Notes: generated by a model not told the origin, from the letters alone. A stretch of 64,000 bases of DNA from Longitalea luteola (GCF_017356035.1 NZ_JAFIQX010000003.1:186001-250000); one strand, 5' to 3'. Shown: positions 49,585-58,736, numbered from the stretch's first letter. A program made the numbers and translations.

Positions 49585-49992
49585 TTACAAATCGCCGGGT
49601 CGGATCTTTCGGCGGTTTTCTTTGTGTTGTGATTGTTTCTGTTTTGTTTCAAGCCGCTTTTCCTTAGCTGCTTTCGAAGGTTTGGTGGCGATGCGTTTCT
49701 TTTCTTTTTTTAAAGCTTGCTCTATTAACGTATTTATTTTTTTTACCACTTCTTCCTTGTTCTGCAACTGGCTGCGGTGAATCTGGCTTCTTACTTGCAA
49801 AAACCCTTCCGAATTCACTTTTGCTGCCAATTTCTTTTGAACAGTTGCTTTTTGCTCAGCATTTAAAATCAGTGAATTAGATATATGAAAATATCCTTCC
49901 ACCATGGTCTCTACCTTATTTACGTTTTGCCCCCCTTTACCACCGCTGCGGGCAGTTTTAAATTGAATTTCTTTTGAAACATCTATCTTCAT
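49585..49992 (-). CDS. arfB: Alternative ribosome-rescue factor (peptidyl-tRNA hydrolase) ArfB
   Basis: 135 residues with the catalytic GGQ in ARSGGKGGQNVNKVET (about 15-30) and a long basic C-terminal tail (KKEKKRIATKPSKAAKEKR, KQKQSQHKENRRK) that inserts in the mRNA channel of stalled ribosomes. No stop-codon recognition domain, which separates it from release factors. Divergent from dtd, with only 32 bp between the ATGs, so at least one promoter must lie within the opposite gene. Confidence 0.93.
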   Translation of the reverse strand: MKIDVSKEIQFKTARSGGKGGQNVNKVETMVEGYFHISNSLILNAEQKATVQKKLAAKVNSEGFLQVRSQIHRSQLQNKEEVVKKINTLIEQALKKEKKRIATKPSKAAKEKRLETKQKQSQHKENRRKIRPGDL

Positions 49993-50024
49993 TTTATAAA
50001 GGTAAAAACTAATTTAAAGGAACT

Positions 50025-50477
50025 ATGCGAGCGGTTATACAACGGGTAACGCAGGCGAATGTTGTGATCAATGACAAGATACGTTCTGCTATTTCAAAGG
50101 GTTTACTTGTTTTGGTAGGAATTGAAGACAGTGATAATTCTGAAGACATCCAATGGCTGAGCGGCAAGATCGTAAACCTGCGCATCTTCAACGATGCAAC
50201 GGGTGTTATGAATGAATCGGTAAAAGAACAGGGAGGCGATATCCTGGTAGTAAGCCAGTTTACGCTGCATGCATCTACGAAAAAAGGGAACCGGCCATCC
50301 TACATCAGGGCATCAAAACCACCTATTGCCATTCCCTTGTATGAACAGTTTGTTCAGCAGCTGCAGGCCGATCTGGGCAAGCCCGTATTCACCGGTGAGT
50401 TCGGAGCCGATATGAAGGTTTCGCTGTTAAATGATGGACCAGTAACGATAGTCATCGATACAAAAAATAAAGAATAA
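50025..50477 (+). CDS. dtd: D-aminoacyl-tRNA deacylase
   Basis: Removes D-amino acids (and glycine from tRNA-Ala) from mischarged tRNA. 150 residues, standard length, beginning MRAVIQRVTQANV, with the SQFTLHA motif (about 77-83) and the cross-subunit Gly-cisPro motif in NDGPVTIVIDT (about 137-147). Divergent from arfB, another translation quality gene. Confidence 0.96.
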   Translation: MRAVIQRVTQANVVINDKIRSAISKGLLVLVGIEDSDNSEDIQWLSGKIVNLRIFNDATGVMNESVKEQGGDILVVSQFTLHASTKKGNRPSYIRASKPPIAIPLYEQFVQQLQADLGKPVFTGEFGADMKVSLLNDGPVTIVIDTKNKE

Positions 50478-50480
50478 AAA

Positions 50481-50604
50481 ATGCTAATGTGATAATGAGC
50501 CAATGTGCTAATTTGCTAATGAAAAATCCATTGCGAGTAGAAATTGAGGATCCATTGACCATTGACCATTGACCATTCACCATTGACCATTCACCATTCA
50601 CAAT
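50481..50604. repeat. Heptad arrays GCTAATN and CCATTSA
   Basis: 50481-50522 has degenerate NNGCTAA words. 50552-50600 has seven perfect units: CCATTGA x3, CCATTCA, CCATTGA, CCATTCA x2. The last ends 4 nt before the ATG of the MazG-like gene, leaving no room for a separate ribosome-binding site. Confidence 0.9.
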
Positions 50605-50934
50605 ATGGAAATTAAAGAAGCACAACAACAGGTTGATCACTGGATAAAGACCGTAGGCGTTCGTTATTTCAGCGAACTAACCAATATGGCTATACTTACC
50701 GAGGAGGTGGGGGAGCTGGCGCGTATCATGGCCCGCAAGTATGGCGACCAGTCGTTCAAGGAGAGTGATAAACAAAAAGACCTGGCCGATGAAATGGCCG
50801 ATGTTTTATGGGTACTTATCTGCCTGGCCAACCAAACCGGCGTTGACCTCACCGAAGCGCTGCGGAAGAATTTTGAAAAGAAGAACATTCGCGATGCCGA
50901 TAGGCATAAAGATAATCCCAAGTTGAAAAGTTGA
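50605..50934 (+). CDS. MazG-like nucleotide pyrophosphohydrolase
   Basis: 109 residues of the all-alpha NTP pyrophosphohydrolase superfamily: the metal-binding EEVGELARIM (about 31-40) and DEMADVLWVLICLANQTGVDL (about 71-91) helices give the E-x-x-E/E-x-x-D set. Probably hydrolyses non-canonical NTPs. The last residues (KLKS) and stop are encoded by a GTTGAAAA-type repeat. Confidence 0.9.
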   Translation: MEIKEAQQQVDHWIKTVGVRYFSELTNMAILTEEVGELARIMARKYGDQSFKESDKQKDLADEMADVLWVLICLANQTGVDLTEALRKNFEKKNIRDADRHKDNPKLKS

Positions 50935-51056
50935 TAAAGTTGACAGAGTTGATGGGCTAAAAGAAGTTGACACCCGTGCGGGTTTTTTCCTGCATGTAAG
51001 AAAATGCTGGAGTAAAAAGTCCTTGTCAACTTGTTAACTCTATTAACTTATCAACT
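50922..51056. repeat. GTTGANN and TCAACTN repeats at 8-9 bp spacing
   Basis: 50922-50952: GTTGAAAA, GTTGATAAA, GTTGACAGA, GTTGATG. 51025-51056: GTCAACTT, GTTAACTC, TATTAACT, TATCAACT. The two blocks are complementary in word. The first holds the MazG-like stop codon, the second abuts the glyQS promoter. Confidence 0.75.
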
Positions 51057-51058
51057 AT

Positions 51059-51066
51059 TATATTTG
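51059..51066 (+). promoter_or_regulatory. -7 box TATATTTG of glyQS
   Basis: Exact TAnnTTTG match 7 bp upstream of the ATG at 51074; the leader would be very short. Confidence 0.5.
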
Positions 51067-51073
51067 CATCCTT

Positions 51074-52513
51074 ATGGCAACAGATAACAATAGGTTCCAG
51101 GCAATTATTTCGCATTGCAAAGAATACGGTTTTATTTTTCAGTCCAGTGAGATCTATGACGGGCTCAGCGCGGTGTACGACTACGGCCAGTGGGGTAGTG
51201 AGCTCAAAAAGAACATACGCGATTACTGGTGGAAGAGCATGACCCAGATGCATGAGAACATTGTGGGTATCGATGCTGCTATATTTATGCATCCTACCAC
51301 CTGGAAGGCCAGCGGTCACGTGGATAATTTCAGCGACCCCATGATCGACAATAAAGACAGTAAGAAACGTTACCGCGTCGATCACCTGCTCGAAGCAAAA
51401 GCCGATGAGCTGGAAAAAGAAGGCAAGAAAGCCGAAGCCGACGCCCTGTTGGCTGAAATGGATAAGTTGTTGGCTGCCAACGATTATGATGGCTTGAAAA
51501 AGCTTATTGAAGACGCTAATATAAAATGTGCTATCAGTGGAACGAAAAACTGGACAGAAGTACGTCAGTTCAACCTGATGTTCAGCACCCAGTTGGGAAG
51601 TGTATCGGAAGAAGCCAGTGAAATTTACCTGCGGCCCGAAACAGCCCAGGGTATTTTTGTGAACTTCCTGAACGTACAAAAGACCGGTCGTATGAAGATC
51701 CCATTTGGGATTGCCCAAACCGGAAAGGCTTTCCGCAACGAGATCGTTGCCCGGCAGTTCATCTTCCGGATGCGAGAATTTGAGCAGATGGAAATGCAAT
51801 TCTTTATTCGTCCCGGCTCCCAGAAAGAATGGTATGAGTACTGGAAGGAGGAACGCATGAAATGGCACCTGAGCCTGGGAATTCCTAAGGAAAAGTTCCG
51901 TTTTCACGACCACGTAAAGCTGGCCCATTATGCTGATGCCGCCTGCGATATTGAATATGAATTTCCCATAGGTTTTAAGGAACTGGAAGGTATCCATTCA
52001 CGGACAGACTTCGATCTCAAAAACCATCAGCTTTATAGCAAAAAGAAGATGCAGTACTTCGATCCGGAGATTAATCAAAACTATATTCCGTATGTGCTGG
52101 AAACCTCTGTTGGTCTGGATAGGACGTTTATGATGGTTATAAGCGAAGCGTATACAGAAGAAGACCTGAGCACTGCCGACAAACAGGATAGCCGTGTGGT
52201 ATTAAAGCTGCAACCAAAACTGGCTCCTATAAAGCTGGCTGTTTTGCCTTTATTGAAAAAAGACGGCTTACCCGAAATCGCCCGGGAGATCATGAATAAC
52301 TGTAAGTCGCATTTCCGTTGTTTTTACGAGGAGAAGGATGCCATCGGAAGACGCTATCGTCGTATGGACGCAATTGGAACGCCCTTCTGTGTAACTATCG
52401 ATCATCAAACCAAAGAAGATGGAACTGTAACCATCCGGCACCGCGATTCTATGCAACAGGATCGTATTCCTGCCAGCCAGGTGCGCGAGCTGGTAGCAAA
52501 ATACTTAATTTAG
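51074..52513 (+). CDS. glyQS: Glycyl-tRNA synthetase, homodimeric class II type
   Basis: Charges tRNA-Gly. 479 residues of the single-chain alpha2 type: SSEIYDGLSAVYDYGQWG, class II motif 2 (FRNEIVARQFIFRMREFEQMEMQ), the GIHSRTDFDL segment and the C-terminal anticodon-binding domain (LAPIKLAVLPLLKKDG). A charged helical insert at about 110-155 (LEAKADELEKEGKKAEADA) is normal for this branch. It is in frame and complete. Confidence 0.97.
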   Translation: MATDNNRFQAIISHCKEYGFIFQSSEIYDGLSAVYDYGQWGSELKKNIRDYWWKSMTQMHENIVGIDAAIFMHPTTWKASGHVDNFSDPMIDNKDSKKRYRVDHLLEAKADELEKEGKKAEADALLAEMDKLLAANDYDGLKKLIEDANIKCAISGTKNWTEVRQFNLMFSTQLGSVSEEASEIYLRPETAQGIFVNFLNVQKTGRMKIPFGIAQTGKAFRNEIVARQFIFRMREFEQMEMQFFIRPGSQKEWYEYWKEERMKWHLSLGIPKEKFRFHDHVKLAHYADAACDIEYEFPIGFKELEGIHSRTDFDLKNHQLYSKKKMQYFDPEINQNYIPYVLETSVGLDRTFMMVISEAYTEEDLSTADKQDSRVVLKLQPKLAPIKLAVLPLLKKDGLPEIAREIMNNCKSHFRCFYEEKDAIGRRYRRMDAIGTPFCVTIDHQTKEDGTVTIRHRDSMQQDRIPASQVRELVAKYLI

Positions 52514-52584
52514 TGCGGCATAGATATTTAATTAAAAGATATATTTCATGGGAAATCTACTCTTTTAATTTATGTCTAACCATG

Positions 52585-52592
52585 TATATTTG
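52585..52592 (+). promoter_or_regulatory. -7 box TATATTTG of the small coiled-coil gene
   Basis: Exact TAnnTTTG match 45 bp upstream of the ATG at 52637. GGAGG at 52625-52629 may be its ribosome-binding site. Confidence 0.5.
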
Positions 52593-52636
52593 TTGCAACC
52601 TTAATATAACCATGTGAATAAAATGGAGGCTAGCCT

Positions 52637-52930
52637 ATGCTATTAATTAAACTCTTAATTGATGTTCCCATCCTGGCCGGCATTATCCTGATTGCATTTG
52701 CATCAGGTTTCCTGCTCCGCAGCACACAGCTGAAAAAGCAAAAGAAAAAAGTGCTCGAGCTGGAGAAGGAAATGATGTCGAGCCATGCCGAAATTCTTGA
52801 TTTACAGAAAGAAAGATTGGAGTTGGAAGAAAAACTGAAAGGCTCATCTAAGATTCCCGTAATTCCTATCAGCACTAAAGAGGAAAAGAAATCAGACAAG
52901 CTGCAGGATAAATCAGCCGGAAAAAAGTAA
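52637..52930 (+). CDS. Small membrane-anchored coiled-coil protein, unknown
   Basis: 97 residues: one N-terminal transmembrane helix (about 8-27, VPILAGIILIAFASGFLL), a Lys/Glu coiled coil (about 31-69), then a basic unstructured tail. The layout recalls LapA-like or septum-associated small proteins, but I cannot name a family. It has its own promoter box and SD-like site. Confidence 0.65.
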   Translation: MLLIKLLIDVPILAGIILIAFASGFLLRSTQLKKQKKKVLELEKEMMSSHAEILDLQKERLELEEKLKGSSKIPVIPISTKEEKKSDKLQDKSAGKK

Positions 52931-53140
52931 GTTGTTCTTTCCATTTCATTCCTGATCGTAAGCCCCTATTATCTCCTTTGTCCTGCACTATTTTTACGAG
53001 TATTCCCTTAGTAGATCTGTATTAAATTATCAACCAGGACCAGCGGTTATACCCGTTGGAAGGCCTTTATTTGCTTGATCTTCGTCAAAAAATCGTTCTG
53101 AGGCATTTTTTTTCCTCGGCGCCAGCCCGCGTGTTGCCCT

Positions 53141-53908
53141 TTATCCGTATAATTCCAGGTGTATGGCTTTACGGTCATAACCCAGTGCCTGTATGCGCTG
53201 TTTCGCCTCATCGATCATATTCTTCCAGCCACATAAATAAAAATAGGCGGGTTTTACAGTTGCCGGTTCCGAACCTGCGGCCTGGCCGCAGTTATTCCGG
53301 CATATTTCTTCATAAATAGCATGTACATAGCCGGTGCGGATCAAATGGTTATGGTTTTCGGCAACCTCCCGCGAAAAAGTAGGGATGTATTGAAAACTGG
53401 TCACTTTTTCGGAGAGTTCCTGCATTTCTTTAGCATATAAGCTGTCTGCCAGTTTTCTGCAGCCAAAGATCAGGTAGATGTTCTGGTGACTGATATTATG
53501 GTTTAAAATATGGTGGGCCATAGACCTGAAGGGCGCAATGCCGGTGCCGGTGCAAATAAAGAACAGGTCGCGATCGATAGTTTCGGGCAGGGTGAATTTG
53601 CCCTGCGGTCCGCGAAAAGTAAGCGTGTCTCCTTCTTTTACTTCATTGAAAAGCCAGGTGGTGCCGGCCCCGCCCTCCAGCAAAACGATCACCAGTTCAA
53701 ATACATTGGAGCCATCGGGCCACGATGCGATGGAATAGCTGCGCCAGCGCTTATTAGGCTTTTCATGAATAGGCAGATCAAGCGTTACAAACTGGCCCGG
53801 CTCAAAATCAAATGTGGTTACATCGGGTACTTCAATCCAATACCGCCTGGTATTACTGGTTTCATTAATAATGCGGATCACTTTGCCGGTTTGCCAGATA
53901 AGAGACAT
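53141..53908 (-). CDS. Ferredoxin--NADP reductase-like FAD/NAD oxidoreductase
   Basis: 255 residues from the ATG at 53908 (MSLIWQTGKV); the frame upstream is repeat DNA. FAD-binding RSYSIAS (about 56-62), NAD-binding CTGTGIAPFRSM (about 118-129) and the FYLCGWKNMIDEA C-terminal motif are in family order. No ferredoxin domain. Residues near 205-220 (NNCGQAAGSEPATV) look inserted before YFYLCG and are encoded by two adjoining palindromes (53265-53291). Electron partner unknown. Confidence 0.88.
   Translation of the reverse strand: MSLIWQTGKVIRIINETSNTRRYWIEVPDVTTFDFEPGQFVTLDLPIHEKPNKRWRSYSIASWPDGSNVFELVIVLLEGGAGTTWLFNEVKEGDTLTFRGPQGKFTLPETIDRDLFFICTGTGIAPFRSMAHHILNHNISHQNIYLIFGCRKLADSLYAKEMQELSEKVTSFQYIPTFSREVAENHNHLIRTGYVHAIYEEICRNNCGQAAGSEPATVKPAYFYLCGWKNMIDEAKQRIQALGYDRKAIHLELYG
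53265..53291. repeat. Double palindrome inside the reductase gene
   Basis: GGTTC-c-GAACC runs directly into CTGCGGCC-t-GGCCGCAG. It is 27 bp (nine codons), in frame, at an apparent insertion in the protein. Confidence 0.6.
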
Positions 53909-53951
53909 ATAGCATGCAATTTTTAGATACCTGCTTAAGTTACAGGATTTA

Positions 53952-54170
53952 GTTGAAAAGTTGACTGGTTGACGAGTTAACAAGTTAGGCAGCAGGTAGT
54001 GCGGGCTGCAAAATACAAGCTTTAAAATGCGTACAGCCACACCTAAAAGATTGAAGCCCGGGATTCTGGCAACCATAACCGGTACCCGGCAACCGGCTCG
54101 CTGAAAATCAGTAATTAGCAGATGCAGATTAACTCGTTAGCCTGTCAACTGGTTAACTCGTCAACTTTTA
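53952..54170. repeat. Octad arrays GTTGANNN/AACTNGTN and a heptad block
   Basis: 53952-53991: GTTGAAAA, GTTGACTG, GTTGACGA, GTTAACAA, GTTAGGCA, five units in 8-bp phase. 54071-54098: AACCATA, ACCGGTA, CCCGGCA, ACCGGCT (7-bp). 54131-54170: AACTCGTT, AGCCTGTC, AACTGGTT, AACTCGTC, AACTTTTA (8-bp), complementary in word to the first block. Confidence 0.82.
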
Positions 54171-54172
54171 CT

Positions 54173-54180
54173 TATCTTTG
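54173..54180 (+). promoter_or_regulatory. -7 box TATCTTTG of mfd
   Basis: Exact TAnnTTTG match 11 bp upstream of the mfd ATG and 2 bp after an octad array. Confidence 0.5.
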
Positions 54181-54191
54181 CGGCCGCTGAT

Positions 54192-57100
54192 ATGAATTTG
54201 CAGGTGTTGCTCGAAGCTTATAAAAATACCCCCCGCCTTTTTCAACTGGCGGACAGGCTGACTTTTGCCCAACCGCAACAAGTTTTCTGTAAGAACCTGC
54301 ATGGCAGTTCCCCGGCCTTTGTCATCAGCACCATTTTCCAGCACGACGCCTGCAGCCAGCTAAATCATGTTATCGTATGTGAAGATTCGGAATCGGCGGC
54401 TTACATGCACAATTCGCTGGAAAACCTTACCAATGCCCTGAACTTCTTTTTCTTTCCCTCCTCGTTCAAGAACAGGAAGAATTTCCGGTTGCTCAATTCT
54501 TCGCACGTAATGTTGCGTACGGAAGCGCTTACCCGGTTCTCTTCTCCCATGGCCAATAGCAACCGCGTGGGTGCCCTGGTCACTTATCCCGAGGCGCTAT
54601 TTGAAAAAGTGGTGCTGCCCAAAACACTGGCCGGAAATATCATTTATTTAAAGTCGGGCGACGCTATCGATGTGGAAGCCCTGTTGCGGCAACTGGTGGA
54701 TTATGGGTTCTCTTCAACCGATTTTGTTTACGAACCCGGACAGTTTGCCTTACGCGGCGGGATCCTTGACATTTACTCATTTGGCAACGAAAAACCTTAT
54801 CGGGTTGAACTGTTTGGCAATGATGTAGATTCCATCCGCATTTTTGATCCCGAAACCCAGTTGAGCGAACGGAAATTGTTACAGGTCAGCATTATTCCCA
54901 ATGTAGAAACACAGTTCGATGAGGATGAAAAGATCTCTCTTTTCGAATTCCTGCCTGAGAATACCGTTTACTGGTTCCAGGACTGGGCGCTTACGAAGGA
55001 AAAGCTGTTGACCCAGGAAGAAGACCTGCACCTGTTCCTTGACATGCAGGTTAACAATGTGGTGCCCAAAGAGGCTGCAGAAGAAGATGATAAAACGATC
55101 AAAACGACCATAAAGGCTGATGAGTTCATCAGCGGTAGTATACTGAAAAAGCAGTTGGCCGGCCGGCATGTAATAGAATTCGGCCATTCGGCAGGGTTCA
55201 TGGCGGATGGTGAGCCAACCAACCATACTCCATTCACTATTGATCATAACACCAAAGATCAGCCTGCTTTCAATCGTCAGTTCGATCTGCTGATCAGGGA
55301 CCTGAAGTCGTGGGAAGCCAAAAAATTCAGCCTTTACCTGTTTGCCGAGAACCCTCGTCAGCTCGAACGGTTGAACAGTATTTTTGAAGACCTGAAGGCA
55401 GGCATACAGTTTACGCCGGTACCCACATCCATACACGAAGGATTTATTGATGAAGACCTGAAAGTGATCTGTTATACCGATCACCAGATCTTCCAGCGTT
55501 ATCATAAATACAAGGTGAAACAGGCCTATAACAAGAACAAGGCCATCACCCTGCGTACCCTCCGCGAATTACAGCCCGGCGATTATGTTACCCACATCGA
55601 CCATGGAGTGGGTGTATACAGCGGCTTGCAAAAGCTGGAATCGAACGGGAAGCTGCAGGAGGCAGTGCGCATCATTTACAAAGACAGCGACATTCTGTAC
55701 GTTAACATCAACTCGCTGCATAAAATATCCAAGTACACCGGTAAGGAAGGAAGCATCCCCAAAGTGAATAAACTGGGCAGCGATGCCTGGAACAAGCTGA
55801 AGGAAAAGACCAAAACAAAGGTTAAGGAAATTGCTTTTGACCTCATTACCCTGTATGCGCAGCGCAAGGCCCAGCAAGGTTTTCAGCATGCGCCGGATAA
55901 CTACATGCAAACGGAGCTGGAGGCATCCTTTATTTACGAGGATACACCCGACCAAAGCAAGGCAACCAGCGATGTTAAGAAAGATATGGAATCCCCGTCG
56001 CCTATGGACCGCCTGGTTTGCGGTGATGTAGGTTTTGGAAAAACCGAGATCGCCATACGCGCAGCATTCAAAAGCTGTTGTGATGGCAAACAGGCAGCCG
56101 TGCTGGTGCCAACCACCATCCTGGCCTTTCAGCATTATAAAACTTTCAGCGAGCGCCTGAAGGATTTCCCGGTTACAGTAGATTATATAAACCGTTTTAA
56201 ATCTTCCAAAGAAAAAAAGGAGACCTTAAAGAAGCTGGAAGAAGGCAAGATCGATATCATCATTGGTACCCATGCCCTGTTAGGCAAGGAAGTTAAATAT
56301 AAAGACCTGGGCATACTGATCATTGACGAAGAGCAGAAATTCGGTGTGGCGCATAAGGAAAAGATCAAGACCCTGCGTACCAATGTTGATTGTTTAACCT
56401 TAACGGCAACGCCTATACCCCGTACCCTGCAGTTCAGCCTGATGGGCGCCCGTGACCTGAGTATTATCAATACGCCGCCGCCTAACCGCCAGCCCATTCA
56501 AACCGAAGTGCAGGTATTTAACCAGGACTTCATCAGGGATGCCATTTACTATGAGACCGAACGTGGCGGACAGGTATTCTTCATTCATAACCGTATACAG
56601 GGCCTGGCTGAAATGGCTGCTCTGATCCAGGGCTTATGTCCCGACCTGAGCATTGGATTTGCCCATGGTCAGCTGGAAGGACATATTCTGGAAGAACGTA
56701 TCCTGGACTTTATTGATAAAAAATACGACGTACTTATTTGTACGAACATTGTTGAAAGCGGGGTGGATATTCCCAACGTAAATACCATCATCATCAACAA
56801 TGCGCATCATTTTGGTCTAAGCGATCTGCATCAGTTACGGGGCAGGGTAGGACGCAGCAATAAGAAAGCATTCTGTTACCTGCTGGCGCCACCAATGAGC
56901 ACCCTGCCACCTGATTCAAGAAAGCGGTTACAAACGCTGGAGCAGCATAGTGAACTGGGCAGTGGCTTCCAGATCGCCATGCGCGACCTCGATATCAGGG
57001 GCGCCGGTAACCTGCTGGGCGGAGAGCAAAGTGGGTTTATGGCGGAGATCGGTTTCGAGATGTATCAAAAAGTACTGGAAGAGGCCATCAAGGAATTAAA

Positions 57101-57635
57101 ACGGACCCAGTTCCGCAACCTGTTCAAAGAAGAGATCTCGAAGCAGGAGGATTATGTACAGGATTGTACCATCGATACCGACCTGGAGATCTTGATCCCC
57201 GACAGCTATGTTGAAAGTATCACCGAACGGTTAACGTTATATACCCGCTTAGATAACTGTGATAATGAAGAAGAGTTGCAGGCCTTTGCTTTGGAGCTGC
57301 AGGACCGCTTTGGACCCATTCCGCAACAGGTAGAAGACCTGTTCGATACGGTGCGTTGCCGCCGGCTGGCCGTGGAGCTGGGTTTTGAAAAAATGCTGCT
57401 GAAAGATGAAACGCTGAAATGTTACTTTATCAATAAGGCCGACTCGCCCTATTTTGAATCGCCCATATTCCATAACATTCTCACCTTTATTCAAACGCAA
57501 ACCAATAAAGCCCGCTTGAAGCAGAACGGCAAATTGTTTATGCTGGTAATAGAAGATATGACCAGTATGCAAAAGATGGTTAAGTTCCTCGGGCAGATGA
57601 AGAATTTTGTATCTAAACAGGAGGCTACGACTTAG
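54192..57635 (+). CDS. mfd: Transcription-repair coupling factor
   Basis: Frees RNA polymerase stalled at DNA lesions and recruits UvrA. 1147 residues, usual length. UvrB-homologous N-terminal region (FALRGGILDIYSFG, about 178), CarD-like RNA-polymerase-interaction domain (LQPGDYVTHIDHGVGVY, about 460), RecG-like translocase with Walker A GDVGFGKTE (about 612-620) and Walker B DEEQKFG (about 711), motif VI region ESGVDIPN..HQLRGRVGRS, and the TRCF C-terminal domain. ATG at 54192. Confidence 0.97.
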   Translation: MNLQVLLEAYKNTPRLFQLADRLTFAQPQQVFCKNLHGSSPAFVISTIFQHDACSQLNHVIVCEDSESAAYMHNSLENLTNALNFFFFPSSFKNRKNFRLLNSSHVMLRTEALTRFSSPMANSNRVGALVTYPEALFEKVVLPKTLAGNIIYLKSGDAIDVEALLRQLVDYGFSSTDFVYEPGQFALRGGILDIYSFGNEKPYRVELFGNDVDSIRIFDPETQLSERKLLQVSIIPNVETQFDEDEKISLFEFLPENTVYWFQDWALTKEKLLTQEEDLHLFLDMQVNNVVPKEAAEEDDKTIKTTIKADEFISGSILKKQLAGRHVIEFGHSAGFMADGEPTNHTPFTIDHNTKDQPAFNRQFDLLIRDLKSWEAKKFSLYLFAENPRQLERLNSIFEDLKAGIQFTPVPTSIHEGFIDEDLKVICYTDHQIFQRYHKYKVKQAYNKNKAITLRTLRELQPGDYVTHIDHGVGVYSGLQKLESNGKLQEAVRIIYKDSDILYVNINSLHKISKYTGKEGSIPKVNKLGSDAWNKLKEKTKTKVKEIAFDLITLYAQRKAQQGFQHAPDNYMQTELEASFIYEDTPDQSKATSDVKKDMESPSPMDRLVCGDVGFGKTEIAIRAAFKSCCDGKQAAVLVPTTILAFQHYKTFSERLKDFPVTVDYINRFKSSKEKKETLKKLEEGKIDIIIGTHALLGKEVKYKDLGILIIDEEQKFGVAHKEKIKTLRTNVDCLTLTATPIPRTLQFSLMGARDLSIINTPPPNRQPIQTEVQVFNQDFIRDAIYYETERGGQVFFIHNRIQGLAEMAALIQGLCPDLSIGFAHGQLEGHILEERILDFIDKKYDVLICTNIVESGVDIPNVNTIIINNAHHFGLSDLHQLRGRVGRSNKKAFCYLLAPPMSTLPPDSRKRLQTLEQHSELGSGFQIAMRDLDIRGAGNLLGGEQSGFMAEIGFEMYQKVLEEAIKELKRTQFRNLFKEEISKQEDYVQDCTIDTDLEILIPDSYVESITERLTLYTRLDNCDNEEELQAFALELQDRFGPIPQQVEDLFDTVRCRRLAVELGFEKMLLKDETLKCYFINKADSPYFESPIFHNILTFIQTQTNKARLKQNGKLFMLVIEDMTSMQKMVKFLGQMKNFVSKQEATT

Positions 57636-57703
57636 GAGTAACAGGCGGGAAAACCCTGTTTTCCGCCCGCTACATTAAAACCGCATTAGACTTCCATTAA
57701 AAC

Positions 57704-58132
57704 CTAGAGCTGCTTCTCCATTACATAGTGGGGGATGGTAACCTCTTCAAATTCCTGTCCGCAGACCCGGTAACCGAGTTTTTCATAAAAACCAACGGCT
57801 GTTTTACGGGCATGCATGGTTATCTTTTGAAAGCCGCGGTCGCGGGCAATGTTCTCGGCAAACTGCATCAGGGCCCGGCCTATACCCTTACCCTGCAGGT
57901 TATTCAATACCGCCATCTGGCGCAAACGAACTGATACGGGGTCCTGCTTAATGAGCATACAGCAGCCCAGCATCTTTTCTTCTTCAAAAGCGCCGATTAA
58001 GATCTCCTCTTTTTCCTTTTCCAGCTCTTCGGGAGTGAACTTCAAGCCAAGTGGCCTGCGTAAAATGTCATTACGCAGCTGAACCATTTGCTGGTACTCC
58101 CGGGAACCATGATCTATTATTTTTAAAGCCAT
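57704..58132 (-). CDS. GNAT family N-acetyltransferase
   Basis: 142 residues from the ATG at 58132 (MALKIIDHGSREYQ); a TTG nine codons upstream is less likely. RLRQMAVLNNLQGKGIGRALM contains the Q/R-x-x-G-x-G/A acetyl-CoA loop, followed by ITMHARKTAVGFYEKLGY typical of ElaA/YjcF-like acetyltransferases. Acceptor unknown. Convergent with mfd. Confidence 0.88.
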   Translation of the reverse strand: MALKIIDHGSREYQQMVQLRNDILRRPLGLKFTPEELEKEKEEILIGAFEEEKMLGCCMLIKQDPVSVRLRQMAVLNNLQGKGIGRALMQFAENIARDRGFQKITMHARKTAVGFYEKLGYRVCGQEFEEVTIPHYVMEKQL

Positions 58133-58253
58133 GCCGACTAATTGGGTAGTGCGCTGCAATATAAGGATTTACCATTTATTTGTCCCCATCAGGCCATTGA
58201 AAAATAAACGGGCTTTCAAAGCATAAAACTTGGTCTCCCACCGTTTAAGGGGT

Positions 58254-58269
58254 CCCGATGGCTATCGGG
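58254..58269. repeat. Hairpin CCCGAT-ggct-ATCGGG
   Basis: Short perfect inverted repeat in the 58160-58360 spacer. The CCCGATNGC word also appears singly near 16063, so it may be a small dispersed repeat. Confidence 0.45.
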
Positions 58270-58363
58270 GATGGCTGGGATAGTACTACAAAACTGGTAA
58301 ATCACAAAATATAAAGAAGATTAATTAAAAACCAGCCTTTTATTGTCATTATTCCAAAATCTA

Positions 58364-58371
58364 TATTTTTG
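58364..58371 (+). promoter_or_regulatory. -7 box TATTTTTG of acpP
   Basis: Exact TAnnTTTG match 24 bp upstream of the acpP ATG, with ATTG 19 bp further upstream as a partial -33 element. Confidence 0.55.
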
Positions 58372-58395
58372 CAGCCGTAACTAAACTTTACAAAA

Positions 58396-58632
58396 ATGTC
58401 AGACATCGCAACAAGAGTTAAAAAGATCATTGTTGATAAGCTTGGTGTAGAAGAAGCAGAGGTTACCAATGAGGCTTCTTTCACCAATGATTTGGGTGCC
58501 GATTCGCTCGACACCGTGGAATTAATTATGGAATTTGAAAAGGAGTTCAATATTTCCATCCCTGATGAACAGGCCGAAACTATCACTACTGTTGGCCAGG
58601 CTGTTGCTTACTTAGAAGAGCATGCTAAGTAA
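58396..58632 (+). CDS. acpP: Acyl carrier protein
   Basis: 78-residue carrier of fatty-acid synthesis. The phosphopantetheine serine is in [15 protein letters not shown] (Ser 37), with acidic helix II and the [15 protein letters not shown] segment. ATG at 58396. Followed by fabF and rnc on the same strand, the classical order in many bacteria. A hairpin separates it from fabF and may let acpP be expressed more strongly. Confidence 0.98.
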   Translation: MSDIATRVKKIIVDKLGVEEAEVTNEASFTNDLGADSLDTVELIMEFEKEFNISIPDEQAETITTVGQAVAYLEEHAK

Positions 58633-58663
58633 ATTGATTACTGTAGATCAGGTGCAATAAATT

Positions 58664-58707
58664 AAATCCGCTTTCGGTAGCTGGGCGCATGCTGCGAAGG
58701 CGGATTT
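58664..58707 (+). terminator. Hairpin between acpP and fabF (possible partial terminator)
   Basis: AAATCCGC and GCGGATTT (8 bp) flank a 28-base loop followed by CTTACTT. Weak T-tract, so attenuation or RNA processing rather than full termination. Confidence 0.45.
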
Positions 58708-58736
58708 CTTACTTAAAACTCCCTCTGGCAAGAGCT

